Part shown: one piece after another, positions 1 to 12,576 of the stretch
How positions within the stretch are numbered: position 1 is the first letter of the stretch
How the letters are laid out: every line of letters starts with the position of its first letter
Assembly: GCA_024280155.1 (NCBI GenBank)
Contig: JAJRQQ010000028.1
Coordinates: 62,001 to 126,000, forward strand
Origin: Bacteroidota bacterium
GTDB taxonomy: Bacteria; Bacteroidota; Bacteroidia; Flavobacteriales_D; Crocinitomicaceae
Length of the DNA stretch: 64,000 nt
Direction: 5' to 3'
The notes under the pieces: generated by a model
Database searches by the model: none
Told to the model about the DNA's origin: nothing
Seen by the model: the letters and a program-made list of their open reading frames with translations, nothing else
Made by a program: the position numbers and the translations under genes

Positions 1-2
1 AA

Positions 3-1028
<1,026 letters not shown>

Positions 1029-1049
1029 GAACCTAAAATATAATTTTTT

Positions 1050-1084
1050 AAAAAGGTTAGCATTCTAAGAATGTTAACCTTTTT
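1050..1084 (+). terminator. Rho-independent terminator after gdhA
   Basis: Inverted repeat aaaaaggttagcatt / aatgttaaccttttt (one G-T wobble) followed by a T tract. Confidence 0.75.
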
Positions 1085-1149
1085 TTTCTGGTAAATATTC
1101 TTCTTCAAAGAATTCTATTTGTTAGCTTTGTTGTTATACTAAATGAGTT

Positions 1150-3150
1150 ATGGCTAAAACCGATAAAAGAACAATCAACTATAATCGTCAAGGGTTTGAT
1201 GATAAGGAATTACTATCTATCTATGTTCAATTACTTAAACCTAGATTGATTGAACAAAAAATGATGATTCTTCTTCGTCAAGGGAAAATATCTAAATGGT
1301 TTTCAGGTTGGGGGCAGGAAGCAATTTCTGTTGGAACAACAATCGCAATGGATAAAGAAGAGTATATCTTCCCAATGCACCGTAATTTGGGAGTTTTTAC
1401 AACGAGAGGAATTCCGTTAAATAGATTATTCGCACAGTTTCAAGGGAAAATGTCTGGTTTTACAAAAGGAAGAGATCGTTCTTTTCATTTTGGAACACAA
1501 GAATACAAGATTGTAGGAATGATTTCTCATTTAGGACCTCAATTGGCTTTGGCTGATGGAGTGGCGCTTGCATCAAAAGTACGTGACCAAAAAAAAGCGA
1601 CACTTGTGTTTACCGGAGATGGTGGAGCAAGCGAAGGTGATTTTCATGAAGCCTTAAATGTTGCATCTGTTTGGGATTTACCGGTGATATTTGCGATAGA
1701 AAATAATCGTTGGGGCTTGTCAACACCTTCAGAAGAGCAATATAACTGTGAGCAATTCATCGATAAAGGGATTGGATATGGAATGAAGGCTGTTCAGGTG
1801 AATGGAAATAATATTCTTGAAGTTATTTCAACTGTTCGTCAATTGGCGGAAGAAATGAGAAAAGATCCTAAACCAGTTCTTCTTGAGTTGATGACTTTTA
1901 GAATGAGAGGGCACGAAGAGGCTTCTGGAACAAAATATTATCCAGATGGAATTCAAGATGAATGGGAGGAATTTGATCCTTTGTCAAATTATACAGCATT
2001 CTTGAAAAAAGAAGGTGTTCTAACGGATGATATTGAAATTGAATATACGAAAGCAATAAAAAAAGAAATTCAAGATGGTTTAGATGTGGCTTTTGCAGAG
2101 GGAGAAGTAATACCTGACCTTACTGCTGAATACACGGATTTATTTAAAAGTCATACGCCAGAATTTAACCCTCCAAAAGGAAAAACTTCTGAAAAACGAT
2201 TTATTGATGCTATTCATGATGGACTTCGTCAGTCGATGGAGAAATTTGATGACTTAATCATTATGGGACAAGATGTCGCTGAGTATGGAGGTGTTTTTAA
2301 AGTAACAGAAGGTTTTGTAGATGAGTTTGGTAAAGATCGTGTGAGAAATACTCCTATTTGTGAATCTGCGATAATCGGTGCAGGTTTAGGTTTGTCAATT
2401 GCTGGAATGAAAGCGGTTGTCGAAATGCAATTTGGTGATTTCGTGACATGTGGATTTAATCAAATTATAAATAATTTAGCTAAAACGCATTGGAGATGGG
2501 GGCAAAATGCTGATGTTGTTGTAAGGATGCCTACAGGTGCAGGTTCTGCTGCAGGTCCTTTTCATTCTCAAAGTAATGAAGCTTGGTTTTTTCATACGCC
2601 TGGATTGAAAATTGTTTATCCTTCTTCACCATCTGAAGCAAAAGGATTATTGGCTGCTGCGATTGAAGATCCAAACCCAGTCATGTTTTTTGAACACAAA
2701 AATTTGTATCGATCAATTCGTGAAGAAGTACATAATGAATATTATACTTTAGAAATAGGGAAAGCAAATACAATTCGTGGAGGAGATGATTTGACCATTA
2801 TTACTTATGGTTTTGGTGTCCATTGGGCAAGAAATTATGCGAATGAGCATCCTGAGTTAAGTGTTGAAATTCTTGATCTTCGTACATTATTACCTTTGGA
2901 TGAAGAAGCAATATTTACAGCTGCTAAAAAAACTGGAAAAGTAATCGTTCTGCATGAAGATTGTTTAACCGGAGGAATTGGTGGTGAAATTGTTGCCTTA
3001 ATTTCTGAAAATTGTTTTGAATATTTGGATGCGCCAGTTAAACGGGTTGCTTCTATCGATACGCCAGTGCCATTTGTTGAGCAGTTAGAAAAACAATTCT
3101 TACCGAAAGATAGATTGACAACTGTTATCGCTGAGTTAATGAAGTATTAA
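1150..3150 (+). CDS. Branched-chain 2-oxoacid (2-oxoisovalerate) dehydrogenase E1, fused alpha and beta subunits
   Basis: N-terminal TPP-binding E1alpha (GDGGASEGDFHEALNVASVWDLPVIFAIENN) fused to transketolase-like E1beta (GQDVAEYGGVFKVTEGF...). Confidence 0.92.
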   Translation: MAKTDKRTINYNRQGFDDKELLSIYVQLLKPRLIEQKMMILLRQGKISKWFSGWGQEAISVGTTIAMDKEEYIFPMHRNLGVFTTRGIPLNRLFAQFQGKMSGFTKGRDRSFHFGTQEYKIVGMISHLGPQLALADGVALASKVRDQKKATLVFTGDGGASEGDFHEALNVASVWDLPVIFAIENNRWGLSTPSEEQYNCEQFIDKGIGYGMKAVQVNGNNILEVISTVRQLAEEMRKDPKPVLLELMTFRMRGHEEASGTKYYPDGIQDEWEEFDPLSNYTAFLKKEGVLTDDIEIEYTKAIKKEIQDGLDVAFAEGEVIPDLTAEYTDLFKSHTPEFNPPKGKTSEKRFIDAIHDGLRQSMEKFDDLIIMGQDVAEYGGVFKVTEGFVDEFGKDRVRNTPICESAIIGAGLGLSIAGMKAVVEMQFGDFVTCGFNQIINNLAKTHWRWGQNADVVVRMPTGAGSAAGPFHSQSNEAWFFHTPGLKIVYPSSPSEAKGLLAAAIEDPNPVMFFEHKNLYRSIREEVHNEYYTLEIGKANTIRGGDDLTIITYGFGVHWARNYANEHPELSVEILDLRTLLPLDEEAIFTAAKKTGKVIVLHEDCLTGGIGGEIVALISENCFEYLDAPVKRVASIDTPVPFVEQLEKQFLPKDRLTTVIAELMKY

Positions 3151-3165
3151 TAAAAAACATGAACA

Positions 3166-3202
3166 AAAAACGCCGAATGAATAATTTTCATTCGGCGTTT
3201 TT
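3166..3202. terminator. Bidirectional hairpin terminator between convergent genes
   Basis: aaaaacgccgaatga / tcattcggcgttttt perfect inverted repeat with A and T tracts on both sides. Confidence 0.85.
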
Positions 3203-3215
3203 AAATTAAGGACTA

Positions 3216-3899
3216 TTATTTTTGATTGATAGGAGATATCATAATATGTGCTTTATGCGTTCCAGGATTCATAATCCATGGGTGGTTTGATGAAAATGGC
3301 TGCTCAGGTAAACCAGTCGATTCAGAAGTCGCCCAAGGAAGGTAAACAACGTAACGGTAAATTGCGCCAGGAACTGTATTTGTTCCTGCATCAAATTGTT
3401 TGTTGTCTCCAAAGTAAATATGAAGCGTTGCTCCAGGATCGCCCATTTTTAATTTTCCTGATTTAACTTCTTCTTCTCTAATGTCAAAAACCTCTTGATG
3501 ATTTTTTCCTTCTGCTTTTAATTCCCTGCCTCTTGCCATAAATGGTTCAAGACTTTTGTGATAGCAAGCTGCACTGAAACCTTCTTTATTAGGGTTGTCG
3601 GCTAGGCAAACAAACTCATTCGACCCTTCTTTTAATGTCACGAATTCACCCGCCATGTTGTATCCAATGACTGTACATTTTTCTCTACCGTTTTCTGGCG
3701 CAGCTAAAATGGCCGTTGAAATCAGTATTTCATCTGAGTTTATTTCGATATAATTTGTGGTTATTTCTACTGTTTCGTTATCCGAGGTAGCTACCTCTTG
3801 TTCTTGTGATATTTCTTGATTCGATTCAGAAATTTCTGTGTTTGTTGAACATGAACTTAAAATAACTGCAACTATAAAAGTGTAAATGATTGTTTTCAT
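3216..3899 (-). CDS. Predicted lipoprotein of unknown function
   Basis: 227 aa; signal peptide with lipobox-like VILSSC; no family recognised with confidence. Confidence 0.7.
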   Translation of the reverse strand: MKTIIYTFIVAVILSSCSTNTEISESNQEISQEQEVATSDNETVEITTNYIEINSDEILISTAILAAPENGREKCTVIGYNMAGEFVTLKEGSNEFVCLADNPNKEGFSAACYHKSLEPFMARGRELKAEGKNHQEVFDIREEEVKSGKLKMGDPGATLHIYFGDNKQFDAGTNTVPGAIYRYVVYLPWATSESTGLPEQPFSSNHPWIMNPGTHKAHIMISPINQK

Positions 3900-4041
3900 A
3901 AGAATTGTTTTTTTTTCAAATGTACTAAAATTTAAAAGAGAGCATTTTTTTGAAAGTTGATTTATTGTAATTTGGTAGTTTTAAACGTGGTAAAGTGAAT
4001 AAGTTATGTGGTTCATAGGTAAATCACACGACTTTCTGTGT

Positions 4042-4049
4042 TATATTTG
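4042..4049 (+). promoter_or_regulatory. Bacteroidota -7 box (TAnnTTTG) upstream of parE
   Basis: TATATTTG, 27 bp before ATG 4077; supports 4077 rather than 4038 as start. Confidence 0.4.
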
Positions 4050-4076
4050 GTAATTGTCCAATTAAACCGAATTAGA

Positions 4077-5960
4077 ATGGCAGAAAATCAATATACCGAA
4101 GACAACATACGATCACTCGATTGGAAAGAACATATTCGTTTAAGACCAGGGATGTACATCGGGAAGTTGGGTGATGGTTCTTCTGCCGATGACGGAATTT
4201 ATATCCTCGTAAAAGAAGTAATTGATAATTGTATCGATGAATTCGTCATGGGGAATGGACGAAAAGTATCTGTTAAAATTAAAGAAGGAAAAGTAATTAT
4301 CCGAGATTATGGACGTGGTATTCCTTTAGGAAAAGTTGTTGATGTTGTCTCGAAGATTAATACTGGAGGGAAATACGATTCAAAAGCGTTTAAAAAATCC
4401 GTTGGACTGAATGGCGTTGGTTCTAAAGCTGTAAATGCTTTGTCTTCTCATTTTTTAGTGTATTCTGTAAGAGATGGTGAGAAAAAATCGGCAACCTTCT
4501 GTCGTGGAGAATTAATAGAAGAATCGAAAATTGAAAAAACAGAAGAACAAAATGGAACTTATGTAGAGTTTGTTCCAGATGAAACAGTCTTTAAAAAATA
4601 TGCTTTCAAAACACCATATCTTGCTAAAATGATGTGGAATTATTGTTACCTCAATAGAGGGTTGACAATCAATATGAATGGAGAGAAGTTTTTTTCAAAG
4701 AATGGATTGAAAGACTTGTTGGAGAATAATATGGATGGGGAACCTCTTTATCCGATTATTCATCTAGAAGGAGAAGATATTGAAGTGGCATTTACACACG
4801 GTAAAACGTATGGAGAGGATTATTATTCTTTTGTAAACGGGCAGCATACAACTCAGGGGGGGACGCATCAGAGTGCTTTTCGGGAGTCAATTGCGAAAGT
4901 GATAAAAGATTTCTTTGGAAAGAATTATGAAGCATCGGATATCCGTCAATCTATTGTAGCTTCAATAGCTGTAAAAGTTATGGAACCCGTTTTTGAATCG
5001 CAAACGAAAACAAAGTTAGGCTCTTTGGAAATTGAACCTGAAGGAAAATCAATGCGTGCATTTATCAATGATTTTTTGAAAGAAAAGTTAGATAATTTTC
5101 TACACAGAAACCCTGATGTTGCTGAAGTAATTGAGCGTAAGATTAAGCAATCGGAGAAAGAACGAAAAGAACTTTCGGGTATTCGTAAAATTGCAAGAGA
5201 TCGAGCTAAGAAAGCAAACCTTCATAATAAAAAACTGAGAGATTGTAGAGTGCATTTTACGGATACGAAGAATGTGTTGAGAGAAAATACAACACTATTT
5301 ATTACGGAGGGAGATTCTGCGTCTGGTTCGATTACCAAATCAAGAGATGTGAAAACACAAGCCGTATTCTCTTTGAAAGGAAAACCTTTGAATAGTTATG
5401 GGTTGACGAAAAAAGTTGTCTATGAGAATGAAGAATTCAACCTGATACAAGCAGCATTGAATATTGAATTAGATATGGATGATTTACGGTACAATAAAAT
5501 CGTAATTGCAACTGATGCCGATGTCGATGGGATGCACATTCGTTTGTTGTTATTGACATTCTTCTTGCAATTCTTCCCTGATTTAATCAAAAGAAATCAC
5601 GTTTATGTGCTCGAAACACCTTTATTTAGAGTGCGGAATAAAAAGAAAACAATTTATTGTTATTCAGATCAAGAAAGAATAGATGCTCTAATTGAACTTG
5701 GTAAAACAGCAGTAATTACACGATTTAAAGGGTTGGGTGAGATATCGCCGGATGAGTTTAAGCATTTTATTGGGGAAGATATTCGATTAGAACCTGTCAT
5801 ACTCTCCAAAGATTCTTCAATTGATGAAATTCTCTCTTACTACATGGGGAAAAACACACCTGCAAGACAAGAGTTTATCATCAATAATTTAAGAGTTGAG
5901 GAAGAAGTGAAGGAAGATGTTGGTGATAGTAAAAAGAAAAAAATAGAAAAAGCTTCATAA
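4077..5960 (+). CDS. parE: DNA topoisomerase IV subunit B (GyrB/ParE type II topoisomerase ATPase)
   Basis: [43 protein letters not shown] and [18 protein letters not shown] motifs; start set to internal ATG ([29 protein letters not shown]). Confidence 0.92.
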   Translation: MAENQYTEDNIRSLDWKEHIRLRPGMYIGKLGDGSSADDGIYILVKEVIDNCIDEFVMGNGRKVSVKIKEGKVIIRDYGRGIPLGKVVDVVSKINTGGKYDSKAFKKSVGLNGVGSKAVNALSSHFLVYSVRDGEKKSATFCRGELIEESKIEKTEEQNGTYVEFVPDETVFKKYAFKTPYLAKMMWNYCYLNRGLTINMNGEKFFSKNGLKDLLENNMDGEPLYPIIHLEGEDIEVAFTHGKTYGEDYYSFVNGQHTTQGGTHQSAFRESIAKVIKDFFGKNYEASDIRQSIVASIAVKVMEPVFESQTKTKLGSLEIEPEGKSMRAFINDFLKEKLDNFLHRNPDVAEVIERKIKQSEKERKELSGIRKIARDRAKKANLHNKKLRDCRVHFTDTKNVLRENTTLFITEGDSASGSITKSRDVKTQAVFSLKGKPLNSYGLTKKVVYENEEFNLIQAALNIELDMDDLRYNKIVIATDADVDGMHIRLLLLTFFLQFFPDLIKRNHVYVLETPLFRVRNKKKTIYCYSDQERIDALIELGKTAVITRFKGLGEISPDEFKHFIGEDIRLEPVILSKDSSIDEILSYYMGKNTPARQEFIINNLRVEEEVKEDVGDSKKKKIEKAS

Positions 5961-5961
5961 T

Positions 5962-8631
5962 ATGTCCGAAGAAAACGACGAGTTAGAAAACAACGAATTG
6001 AACGAGGGGCAAGACAATGACTCTAGTCCATTTAGTGATCGTGAACTGGATGATAACATCATTCCTGTTAGTGGTTTGTATGAGAATTGGTTTTTGGATT
6101 ATGCTTCATATGTAATTCTTGAAAGAGCAGTTCCTTCATTGTATGATGGTTTTAAACCAGTGCAACGTAGGATAATGCATTCCATGAAAGAAATGGATGA
6201 TGGTCGATACAATAAAGTAGCAAACATCATCGGAAATACGATGAAATATCATCCTCATGGAGATGCTTCAATTGGAGACGCTTTGGTGAATATCGGTCAG
6301 AAAGATTTATTGGTTGATTGCCAAGGAAACTGGGGGAATACATTGACAGGAGATCGTGCTGCGGCTGCTCGTTATATCGAAGCGCGAGTTTCTAAATTAG
6401 CGAATCATATTCTATTTAATCCAAAAACGACGAAGTGGTTAAAGAGTTATGATGGTAGAAACAATGAGCCGGACCAATTACCCGTAAAGTTCCCATTACT
6501 TCTTGCTCAAGGGGCAGAAGGTATTGCTGTTGGTATGGCGTGTAAAATTATGCCGCATAACTTTATCGAACTAATTGATCAATCGATTAATCATTTGAGA
6601 GGAAAGAAAGTTTTATTTTATCCTGATTTTCCGAATGGAGGAATGATTGATGTATCGAATTACAACGATGGATTAAGGGGGGGGAAGATTCGGTTGAGAG
6701 CAAAAGTGAGTAAGAAGGATAAGAAGACATTAATGGTGACAGAGATTCCATTTGGGACAACGACTTCACTCATCGATTCTATTCTGAAAGCAAATGATAA
6801 AGGAAAAATAAAAATAAAAAAAATAGAAGACAATACAGCTGCACTTGCAGAGGTTGTTATTCATTTAGCTCCAGGTGTATCTCCGGATAAAACAATGGAT
6901 GCGCTGTATGCTTTTACAGATTGCGAGGTTTCTATTTCTCCAAATACATCTGTAATTGATGGCGATAAGCCTCGATTTATGGGGGTGACAGAAATTCTTA
7001 AAGTAAACACGGACACAACAGTTCATTTGCTTAAAAGAGAATTGGAAATTCGTCTAGAAGAATTAGAACGACAATGGCATTTTTCAACTTTAGAAAAGAT
7101 TTTTATCAATGAAGAAATGTACATTGACTTCAAAAATTATTCTGATAAAACCACATTGTATGAATATTTATACAAAGCATTTAAACCGTTCAAAAAGCAA
7201 TTAATTAGAGAGATTGCAGACGAAGACTTACATCGTCTGACCCAAATCCCAATGATTCGTATTACACGATTTGATGCCTCAAAAGCAGATGATACAATAG
7301 CGAAAATTGAAGGAGAAATGGAGGAGGTGAAAAATAACCTTGAACATTTGATCGACTATGCAATAGACTACTTTAAAGATCTTAAAAAGAGATTTGGAAA
7401 AGGGAAAGAACGTAAGACAGAAATTAAAATATTTGAATCCATAAATGCTTCTAAAGTAATCATAGCGAATAAGAAATTATACGTTGATTATGAAGAAGGA
7501 TTTATTGGGCATAACCTGAAGAAAGCACAATATATTTCGGATTGCTCTGATATAGACGACATTATTGTTTTCTTTGCTTCGGGTAAAATGATGGTGACCA
7601 AAATTTCCGATAAAAAGTTCGTTGGGAAAGGAATCATCTATGCAAACGTATGGAAAAGAGGAGATAAAAGAACGGTGTACCACCTGATGTATCAAGATGG
7701 AAAAGGGGGGGCAACCATGATGAAACGTTTCAATGTGAACTCAATCACTCGGGATACAGAATATGATTTAACCAAAGGAACGAAAGGTTCAAAAATGCTG
7801 TACTTCACCGTTCATCCAAATGGAGAGCGTGAAGTTGTTACGGTTGTTCTACGAGCAAGACCGCATCTGAAGCGATTGAAATTTGATGTTGATATGGGCG
7901 ACTTACTCATCAAAGGGCGTGGTGCTGGTGGAAATCGAGTAACTAAAGAGATTGTTTCTAAAATCATTCAAAAAGAAGTTGGAGGTTCAACGCTGGCTGC
8001 TCGGAAAATATGGTTCGATGAGGTTGTTAGTCGCCTAAATGATGATGGGCGTGGTAAGTTCTTAGGAGAGTTTAAAGGAACGGATAAGATTTTAACACTA
8101 TACAGTTCTGGAGAGTATCGATTGAGTAATTTTGATTTATCGACACATTTCGACGATGATATGATTCATATTGAAAAATGGAATCCTGAGCATCCGATTT
8201 CTGCTGTTTATTATGATGGCTCTAAAGAAATGCATTATTGTAAAAGGTTTACTTGCGAAATTACAACGGATAAAAAAGTGATGTTTATTTCAGAATCGGA
8301 AGGTTCAAGTCTTGATATGGTATCTACGTCATATCGACCACAGGCTAGAATTGTCTACAATAAACTATTTAAAGCGACGAAACATTTACCAGACACAATT
8401 GTTAATATTGCCGATTTTATTGACGTAAAAGGCATGAAGTCGCAAGGAAATCAAATGACGAAATTGAAAGTCAAAGAAATTATTTTGAATATTCCTGAAA
8501 ATGGAGAAGAACCTTGGCCAGAACCTAAAAAATCAGAGGAAATTACCCCCATTGAAGATGATGTTTCTGAAACCGTAGAATGGGATGTAAAGAAAGATGA
8601 TGACGGAGATGATCAACCGAAGTTGTTTTAA
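5962..8631 (+). CDS. parC: DNA topoisomerase IV subunit A
   Basis: YASYVILERAVPSLYDGFKPVQRRIMHSM, HPHGDASIGDALVNIGQ and AAARYIEARVSKLA active-site region; directly follows parE. Confidence 0.92.
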   Translation: MSEENDELENNELNEGQDNDSSPFSDRELDDNIIPVSGLYENWFLDYASYVILERAVPSLYDGFKPVQRRIMHSMKEMDDGRYNKVANIIGNTMKYHPHGDASIGDALVNIGQKDLLVDCQGNWGNTLTGDRAAAARYIEARVSKLANHILFNPKTTKWLKSYDGRNNEPDQLPVKFPLLLAQGAEGIAVGMACKIMPHNFIELIDQSINHLRGKKVLFYPDFPNGGMIDVSNYNDGLRGGKIRLRAKVSKKDKKTLMVTEIPFGTTTSLIDSILKANDKGKIKIKKIEDNTAALAEVVIHLAPGVSPDKTMDALYAFTDCEVSISPNTSVIDGDKPRFMGVTEILKVNTDTTVHLLKRELEIRLEELERQWHFSTLEKIFINEEMYIDFKNYSDKTTLYEYLYKAFKPFKKQLIREIADEDLHRLTQIPMIRITRFDASKADDTIAKIEGEMEEVKNNLEHLIDYAIDYFKDLKKRFGKGKERKTEIKIFESINASKVIIANKKLYVDYEEGFIGHNLKKAQYISDCSDIDDIIVFFASGKMMVTKISDKKFVGKGIIYANVWKRGDKRTVYHLMYQDGKGGATMMKRFNVNSITRDTEYDLTKGTKGSKMLYFTVHPNGEREVVTVVLRARPHLKRLKFDVDMGDLLIKGRGAGGNRVTKEIVSKIIQKEVGGSTLAARKIWFDEVVSRLNDDGRGKFLGEFKGTDKILTLYSSGEYRLSNFDLSTHFDDDMIHIEKWNPEHPISAVYYDGSKEMHYCKRFTCEITTDKKVMFISESEGSSLDMVSTSYRPQARIVYNKLFKATKHLPDTIVNIADFIDVKGMKSQGNQMTKLKVKEIILNIPENGEEPWPEPKKSEEITPIEDDVSETVEWDVKKDDDGDDQPKLF

Positions 8632-8726
8632 TTTTCTACTCGAGGTCTCTGAATGAATGTGAATTAACTACACATTCTTCTTCTTGGTAAATCATAATCT
8701 TTTCAAAACAGAAAGCTTTAATTCTA

Positions 8727-8758
8727 TTTGCTTTAATCTTCTTAAAAATGTACTTTTG
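8727..8758 (+). promoter_or_regulatory. Bacteroidota-type promoter (TTTG-N20-TACTTTTG) upstream of the ornithine aminotransferase gene
   Basis: TTTG at 8727-8730 and TACTTTTG at 8751-8758; close to the known Bacteroidota consensus TTTG-N19-TAnnTTTG. Confidence 0.5.
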
Positions 8759-8812
8759 CACTCAATCTAACAGACTACATTTATTATTCAAAATATAGAG
8801 AAAACAATAGTT

Positions 8813-10056
8813 ATGAGTACAGTACAAGGTAAAATGACATCAGAAGATTACGTAAATATGGAAAATGAGCATGGAGCTCATAATTATCATCCTCTTGGGG
8901 TTGTGTTGAAAAGAGGTGAAGGCGTACACGTTTGGGACGTTGAAGGAAAGAAATATTACGATTTCTTGTCTGCTTATTCTGCCGTAAATCAAGGGCATTG
9001 TCACCCTAAAATTGTTGGGGCAATGATTGATCAAGCAAAAAGATTGACATTGACTTCTCGTGCTTTTTACAACGATTCTCTTGGACCTTACGAGAAGTTT
9101 GTAACAGAATATTTTGGATTCGATAAAGTTCTTCCTATGAATACAGGAGCAGAAGCTGTTGAAACTGCCATTAAATTATGTAGAAAATGGGCGTATGAAA
9201 AAAATAATATTGCAGAAAATCAAGCGCAAATTATTGTTTGTGAAAATAATTTTCACGGAAGAACAACAACAATTGTTTCTTTTTCAAATGATGAAGTAGC
9301 AAAGAAAAATTTTGGACCTTTTACGCCTGGTTTTATTCGTATTCCTTATAATGATATTGATGCTTTAGAAAAAGCATTACAACAAAAAATGTTGCAGGAT
9401 TCTTGGTTGAACCTATTCAAGGTGAAGCAGGTGTTTATGTTCCTGCTGATGGCTACTTAAAGAAAGCTTACGATTTATGTAAAGCAAACAATACTTTGTT
9501 TATCGCAGATGAAGTTCAAACAGGTATCGCAAGAACAGGTGAGTTGTTAGCAGTTGATCACGAGAATGTGCAACCAGACATCTTAATTCTAGGAAAAGCT
9601 ATTTCTGGGGGTGTTTATCCTGTTTCGGCTGTTTTAGCTGATAATGAAGTGATGAATGTGATTCAACCAGGTCAACATGGGTCAACTTTTGGAGGGAATC
9701 CTGTTGCGGCTAAAGTAGCTATTGCTGCTTTGGAAGTTGTTACGGATGAAAAACTAGCAAATAATGCTCAAGTTTTAGGTGAATTGTTTAGAAGCGAAAT
9801 GCAACGAATTATAGATGGTTCGGAATTAGTTCTTAAGGTACGTGGAAAAGGATTGTTGAATGCAATTATTGTAAACGATACAGAAGAATCTGAAACGGCG
9901 TGGAACTTATGCGTTGCGTTGAAAGAAAATGGACTACTTGCGAAACCAACGCATGGAAATATCATTCGTTTTGCACCACCATTAGTGATGACAAAAGATG
10001 AACTAATGGAATGCGTTTCAATCATCGAAAAAACAATTAACGAATTTAAAAAATAG
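8813..10056 (+). pseudogene. rocD: Ornithine aminotransferase, split by a one-base frameshift near 9384-9389 (N part 8813..9460, C part 9403..10056)
   Basis: N part has [18 protein letters not shown] and the C part [18 protein letters not shown] / [14 protein letters not shown] / [16 protein letters not shown]. Adding one A to the A6 run restores ...[22 protein letters not shown]. Confidence 0.88.
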
Positions 10057-10096
10057 ACTGAGCACTGAGCACTGAGCTTGTCGAAGTGTCGAAGTG
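10057..10096. repeat. Short tandem repeats ACTGAGC x3 and TCGAAGTG x2 within a CACTGAGCTTGTCGAAGTG-type imperfect palindrome
   Basis: actgagcactgagcactgagcttgtcgaagtgtcgaagtg read directly between rocD and pgm. Confidence 0.75.
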
Positions 10097-10127
10097 CGAA
10101 TTACTTAAAGTCTAACTTACATAGAAT

Positions 10128-11524
10128 ATGATACAAAAAATAAAATTTGGTACGGACGGTTGGAGAGCAATTATCGCTCAAGAATATACCGTTGAAAATG
10201 TTGCACGTGTTTCATTTGCTACTGCCCAATGGGTAAAAGCAAATTTTGAAAATCCAAGCATTGTAATTGGACACGACTGTCGTTTTGCAGGTGAACTTTT
10301 CGTTGAAACAGCTGTAAAAGTTTTCATATCAGAAGGTGTGAATGTGAAAATGGCCAAAGGTTTTGTATCTACTCCAATGATTTCATTGGGGGCAGTAAAA
10401 TTAGAATGTTCGCTTGGTGTTGTAATTACAGCAAGTCATAATCCTCCTTCATACAACGGTTACAAATTAAAATCACACCACGGTGGACCGCTAACGCCAT
10501 CTTCTGTCCAAGAAGTGGAAGACCAAATCCCAGATGTAAATCCGGTTGACTTAACGAAGGTTTCACTGAACTCTCCTTTAGTTGAAGTGGTTGATTTGGA
10601 AACAATGTACGTGGATCATGTTCGAGCAAATTTTGACATTGAAGCGATTGAGAAATCTGGGCTAAATTTAATGTACGATGAATGTATGGCGCTGGACAAG
10701 ATGCAATGAAACGTATTTTGCCAAATATTGAATTTATGCATTGTGAGAATAATCCATCATTCTACGGACAAGCCCCTGAACCAATTGCAAAGAATTTACA
10801 AGAATTAGAAGCTTTTATTAAAGAAAATGGAAAAATCGATTGTGCTCTAGCAACTGATGGTGACGCAGATAGAATCGGTTTGTACAATGGAAGTGGAGAG
10901 TTTATTGATTCTCATCATATCATCTTATTGCTGATTCATTATCTAGCAAAATACAAGAAAGAAACAGGGAAAGTTGCTACAGCTTTTAGTACAACACCTC
11001 GAGTAAAAGTAATGGCAGATCATTATAATTTACCTTCGGAAGTCGTTAAAATTGGCTTCAAATACATTGCAGACATTATGGTTGCAGAGGATGTTTTGGT
11101 TGGTGGAGAAGAATCTGGTGGAATTGCCGTAAAAGGACATATTCCTGAACGTGATGGAATCTGGATGGGATTAATCATCTGGGAATTCATGGCGAAATGA
11201 GGTAAAACTCTTGATGATTTAATTGCAGAAGTGTATGAAATAGTCGGTGGATTCAAATTCGAAAGAAGTGATTTACATATTACAGAAGAATTAAAACAAA
11301 GCATTATTGCCAACTGTGAAGCGGGTAAATACAAAAACTTTGGAGAGTATTCTGTGAAAAGTGTCGGAACAATTGATGGGTTCAAATTCTTCTTCGATGA
11401 GGATAGATGGTTAATGATTCGTCCTTCAGGAACTGAACCTGTTTTGAGAACTTATGCAGAAGCACCAACTTTAGAAGAGGTTAGAAAGATTCTTAAAATA
11501 ACAGAAGAAACAATTTGTAAATAA
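10128..11524 (+). pseudogene. Phosphoglucomutase/phosphomannomutase family, interrupted by a one-base frameshift (~10680) and an in-frame TGA (11198-11200)
   Basis: FGTDGWRAII, VVITASHNPPSYNGYKLK (phosphoserine loop), ATDGDADRIG, GGEESGGIAVKGHIPERDGI and RPSGTEPVLRTYAEA lie in three consecutive pieces (10128..10709, 10682..11200, 11231..11524). Confidence 0.88.
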
Positions 11525-12576
11525 TGAGTTCGAGCTTTGGTAAATTATTTCGACTAACGACTTTTGGTGAATCTCACGGAGAGGCAATTGGTGGAATAAT
11601 TGACGGAGTTCCTGCAAATTATACGATAAATATTGAAGAGATTCAAGCAGAATTAGATAAGCGTAAACCAGGGCAGTCTTCTATTGTTACACAGCGTAAA
11701 GAATCGGATACCGTTCAAATTCTTTCAGGAATTTTTGAAGGTAAAACAACAGGTGCTCCAATTGGTTTTATTATCCCAAATGAAAATCAAAAATCGAAAG
11801 ATTACGACCATCTAAAAGGTGTTTATCGTCCTTCTCACGCTGATTACACTTATGCTAAAAAATACGGAAATCGTGATTATCGTGGTGGAGGTAGGTCTTC
11901 TGCCAGAGAAACCGCAAGCCGTGTTGTTGGTGGAGCAATAGCAAAACAAATTCTTGCAAGTAAAGGTATTGACATTGTTGCTTACGTAGATCAAGTAGGT
12001 TATGTTCAACTTTCTGGAGAAATAGATTACAACGAAATAGAAAACAATGTTGTTCGCTGTCCAAATGCAGAAGATGCAAAAAGAATGGAAGATCTTATTC
12101 TCACGACTAAAAAAGCTGGTGATACAATTGGAGGAAGCATCGTTTGTGAAATAAATCATGTACCACCCGGATTAGGTGAGCCTGTTTTTGATAAATTGCA
12201 CGCAGAATTAGGCAAAGCAATGCTTTCGATAAATGCGGTAAAAGGTTTTGAATATGGCAGTGGTTTCGATTGTATTACAATGAAAGGTTCTGAACACAAT
12301 GATCTTTTCAATGAGGATGGAAGTACAAAAACAAATCATTCTGGCGGTATCCAAGGTGGTATTTCCAATGGAATGCCTATCAATATGAGAATTGCTTGTA
12401 AACCTGTGGCAACTATAATGCAAAGGCAACAAACCTTAAATGAACAAGATGAAATCGTTTCTTTACAAGGAAAAGGTCGTCATGACCCGTGTGTAGTTCC
12501 AAGAGCAGTGGTGATTGTGGAAGCAATGGCTGCAATGGTTGTGTTGGATATGTTGATGCGAAATTCTTTTGAATAA
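11524..12576 (+). CDS. aroC: Chorismate synthase
   Basis: [72 protein letters not shown]. Confidence 0.97.
   Translation: MSSSFGKLFRLTTFGESHGEAIGGIIDGVPANYTINIEEIQAELDKRKPGQSSIVTQRKESDTVQILSGIFEGKTTGAPIGFIIPNENQKSKDYDHLKGVYRPSHADYTYAKKYGNRDYRGGGRSSARETASRVVGGAIAKQILASKGIDIVAYVDQVGYVQLSGEIDYNEIENNVVRCPNAEDAKRMEDLILTTKKAGDTIGGSIVCEINHVPPGLGEPVFDKLHAELGKAMLSINAVKGFEYGSGFDCITMKGSEHNDLFNEDGSTKTNHSGGIQGGISNGMPINMRIACKPVATIMQRQQTLNEQDEIVSLQGKGRHDPCVVPRAVVIVEAMAAMVVLDMLMRNSFE

Noticed and set aside
3278-3466. Plus-strand ORF opposite the lipoprotein at 3216..3899
   Set aside because: Shadow ORF with no plausible start context; the minus-strand gene has a signal peptide and terminator.
6677-6684. 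G8 tract in parC as a phase-variable contingency locus
   Set aside because: The gene is essential-type and in frame; phase variation here is implausible.
9381-9392. Programmed -1 frameshift in rocD
   Set aside because: The A6 run lacks a canonical X XXY YYZ heptamer in the correct phase (ATG in the A site would not re-pair), and no reason for regulation is apparent.
11198-11200. In-frame TGA as selenocysteine in the phosphomutase
   Set aside because: The position is not a catalytic residue in this family, no SECIS-like element was evident, and the gene already has a frameshift; a single-base change or error is simpler.
11812-12159. Antisense ORFs of 60-120 aa throughout the window (for example 11812..12159, 11023..11385, 41932..42402, 30213..30632)
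   Set aside because: They lie opposite strongly conserved coding genes, have low-complexity or shadow-frame composition, and show no recognisable domains.
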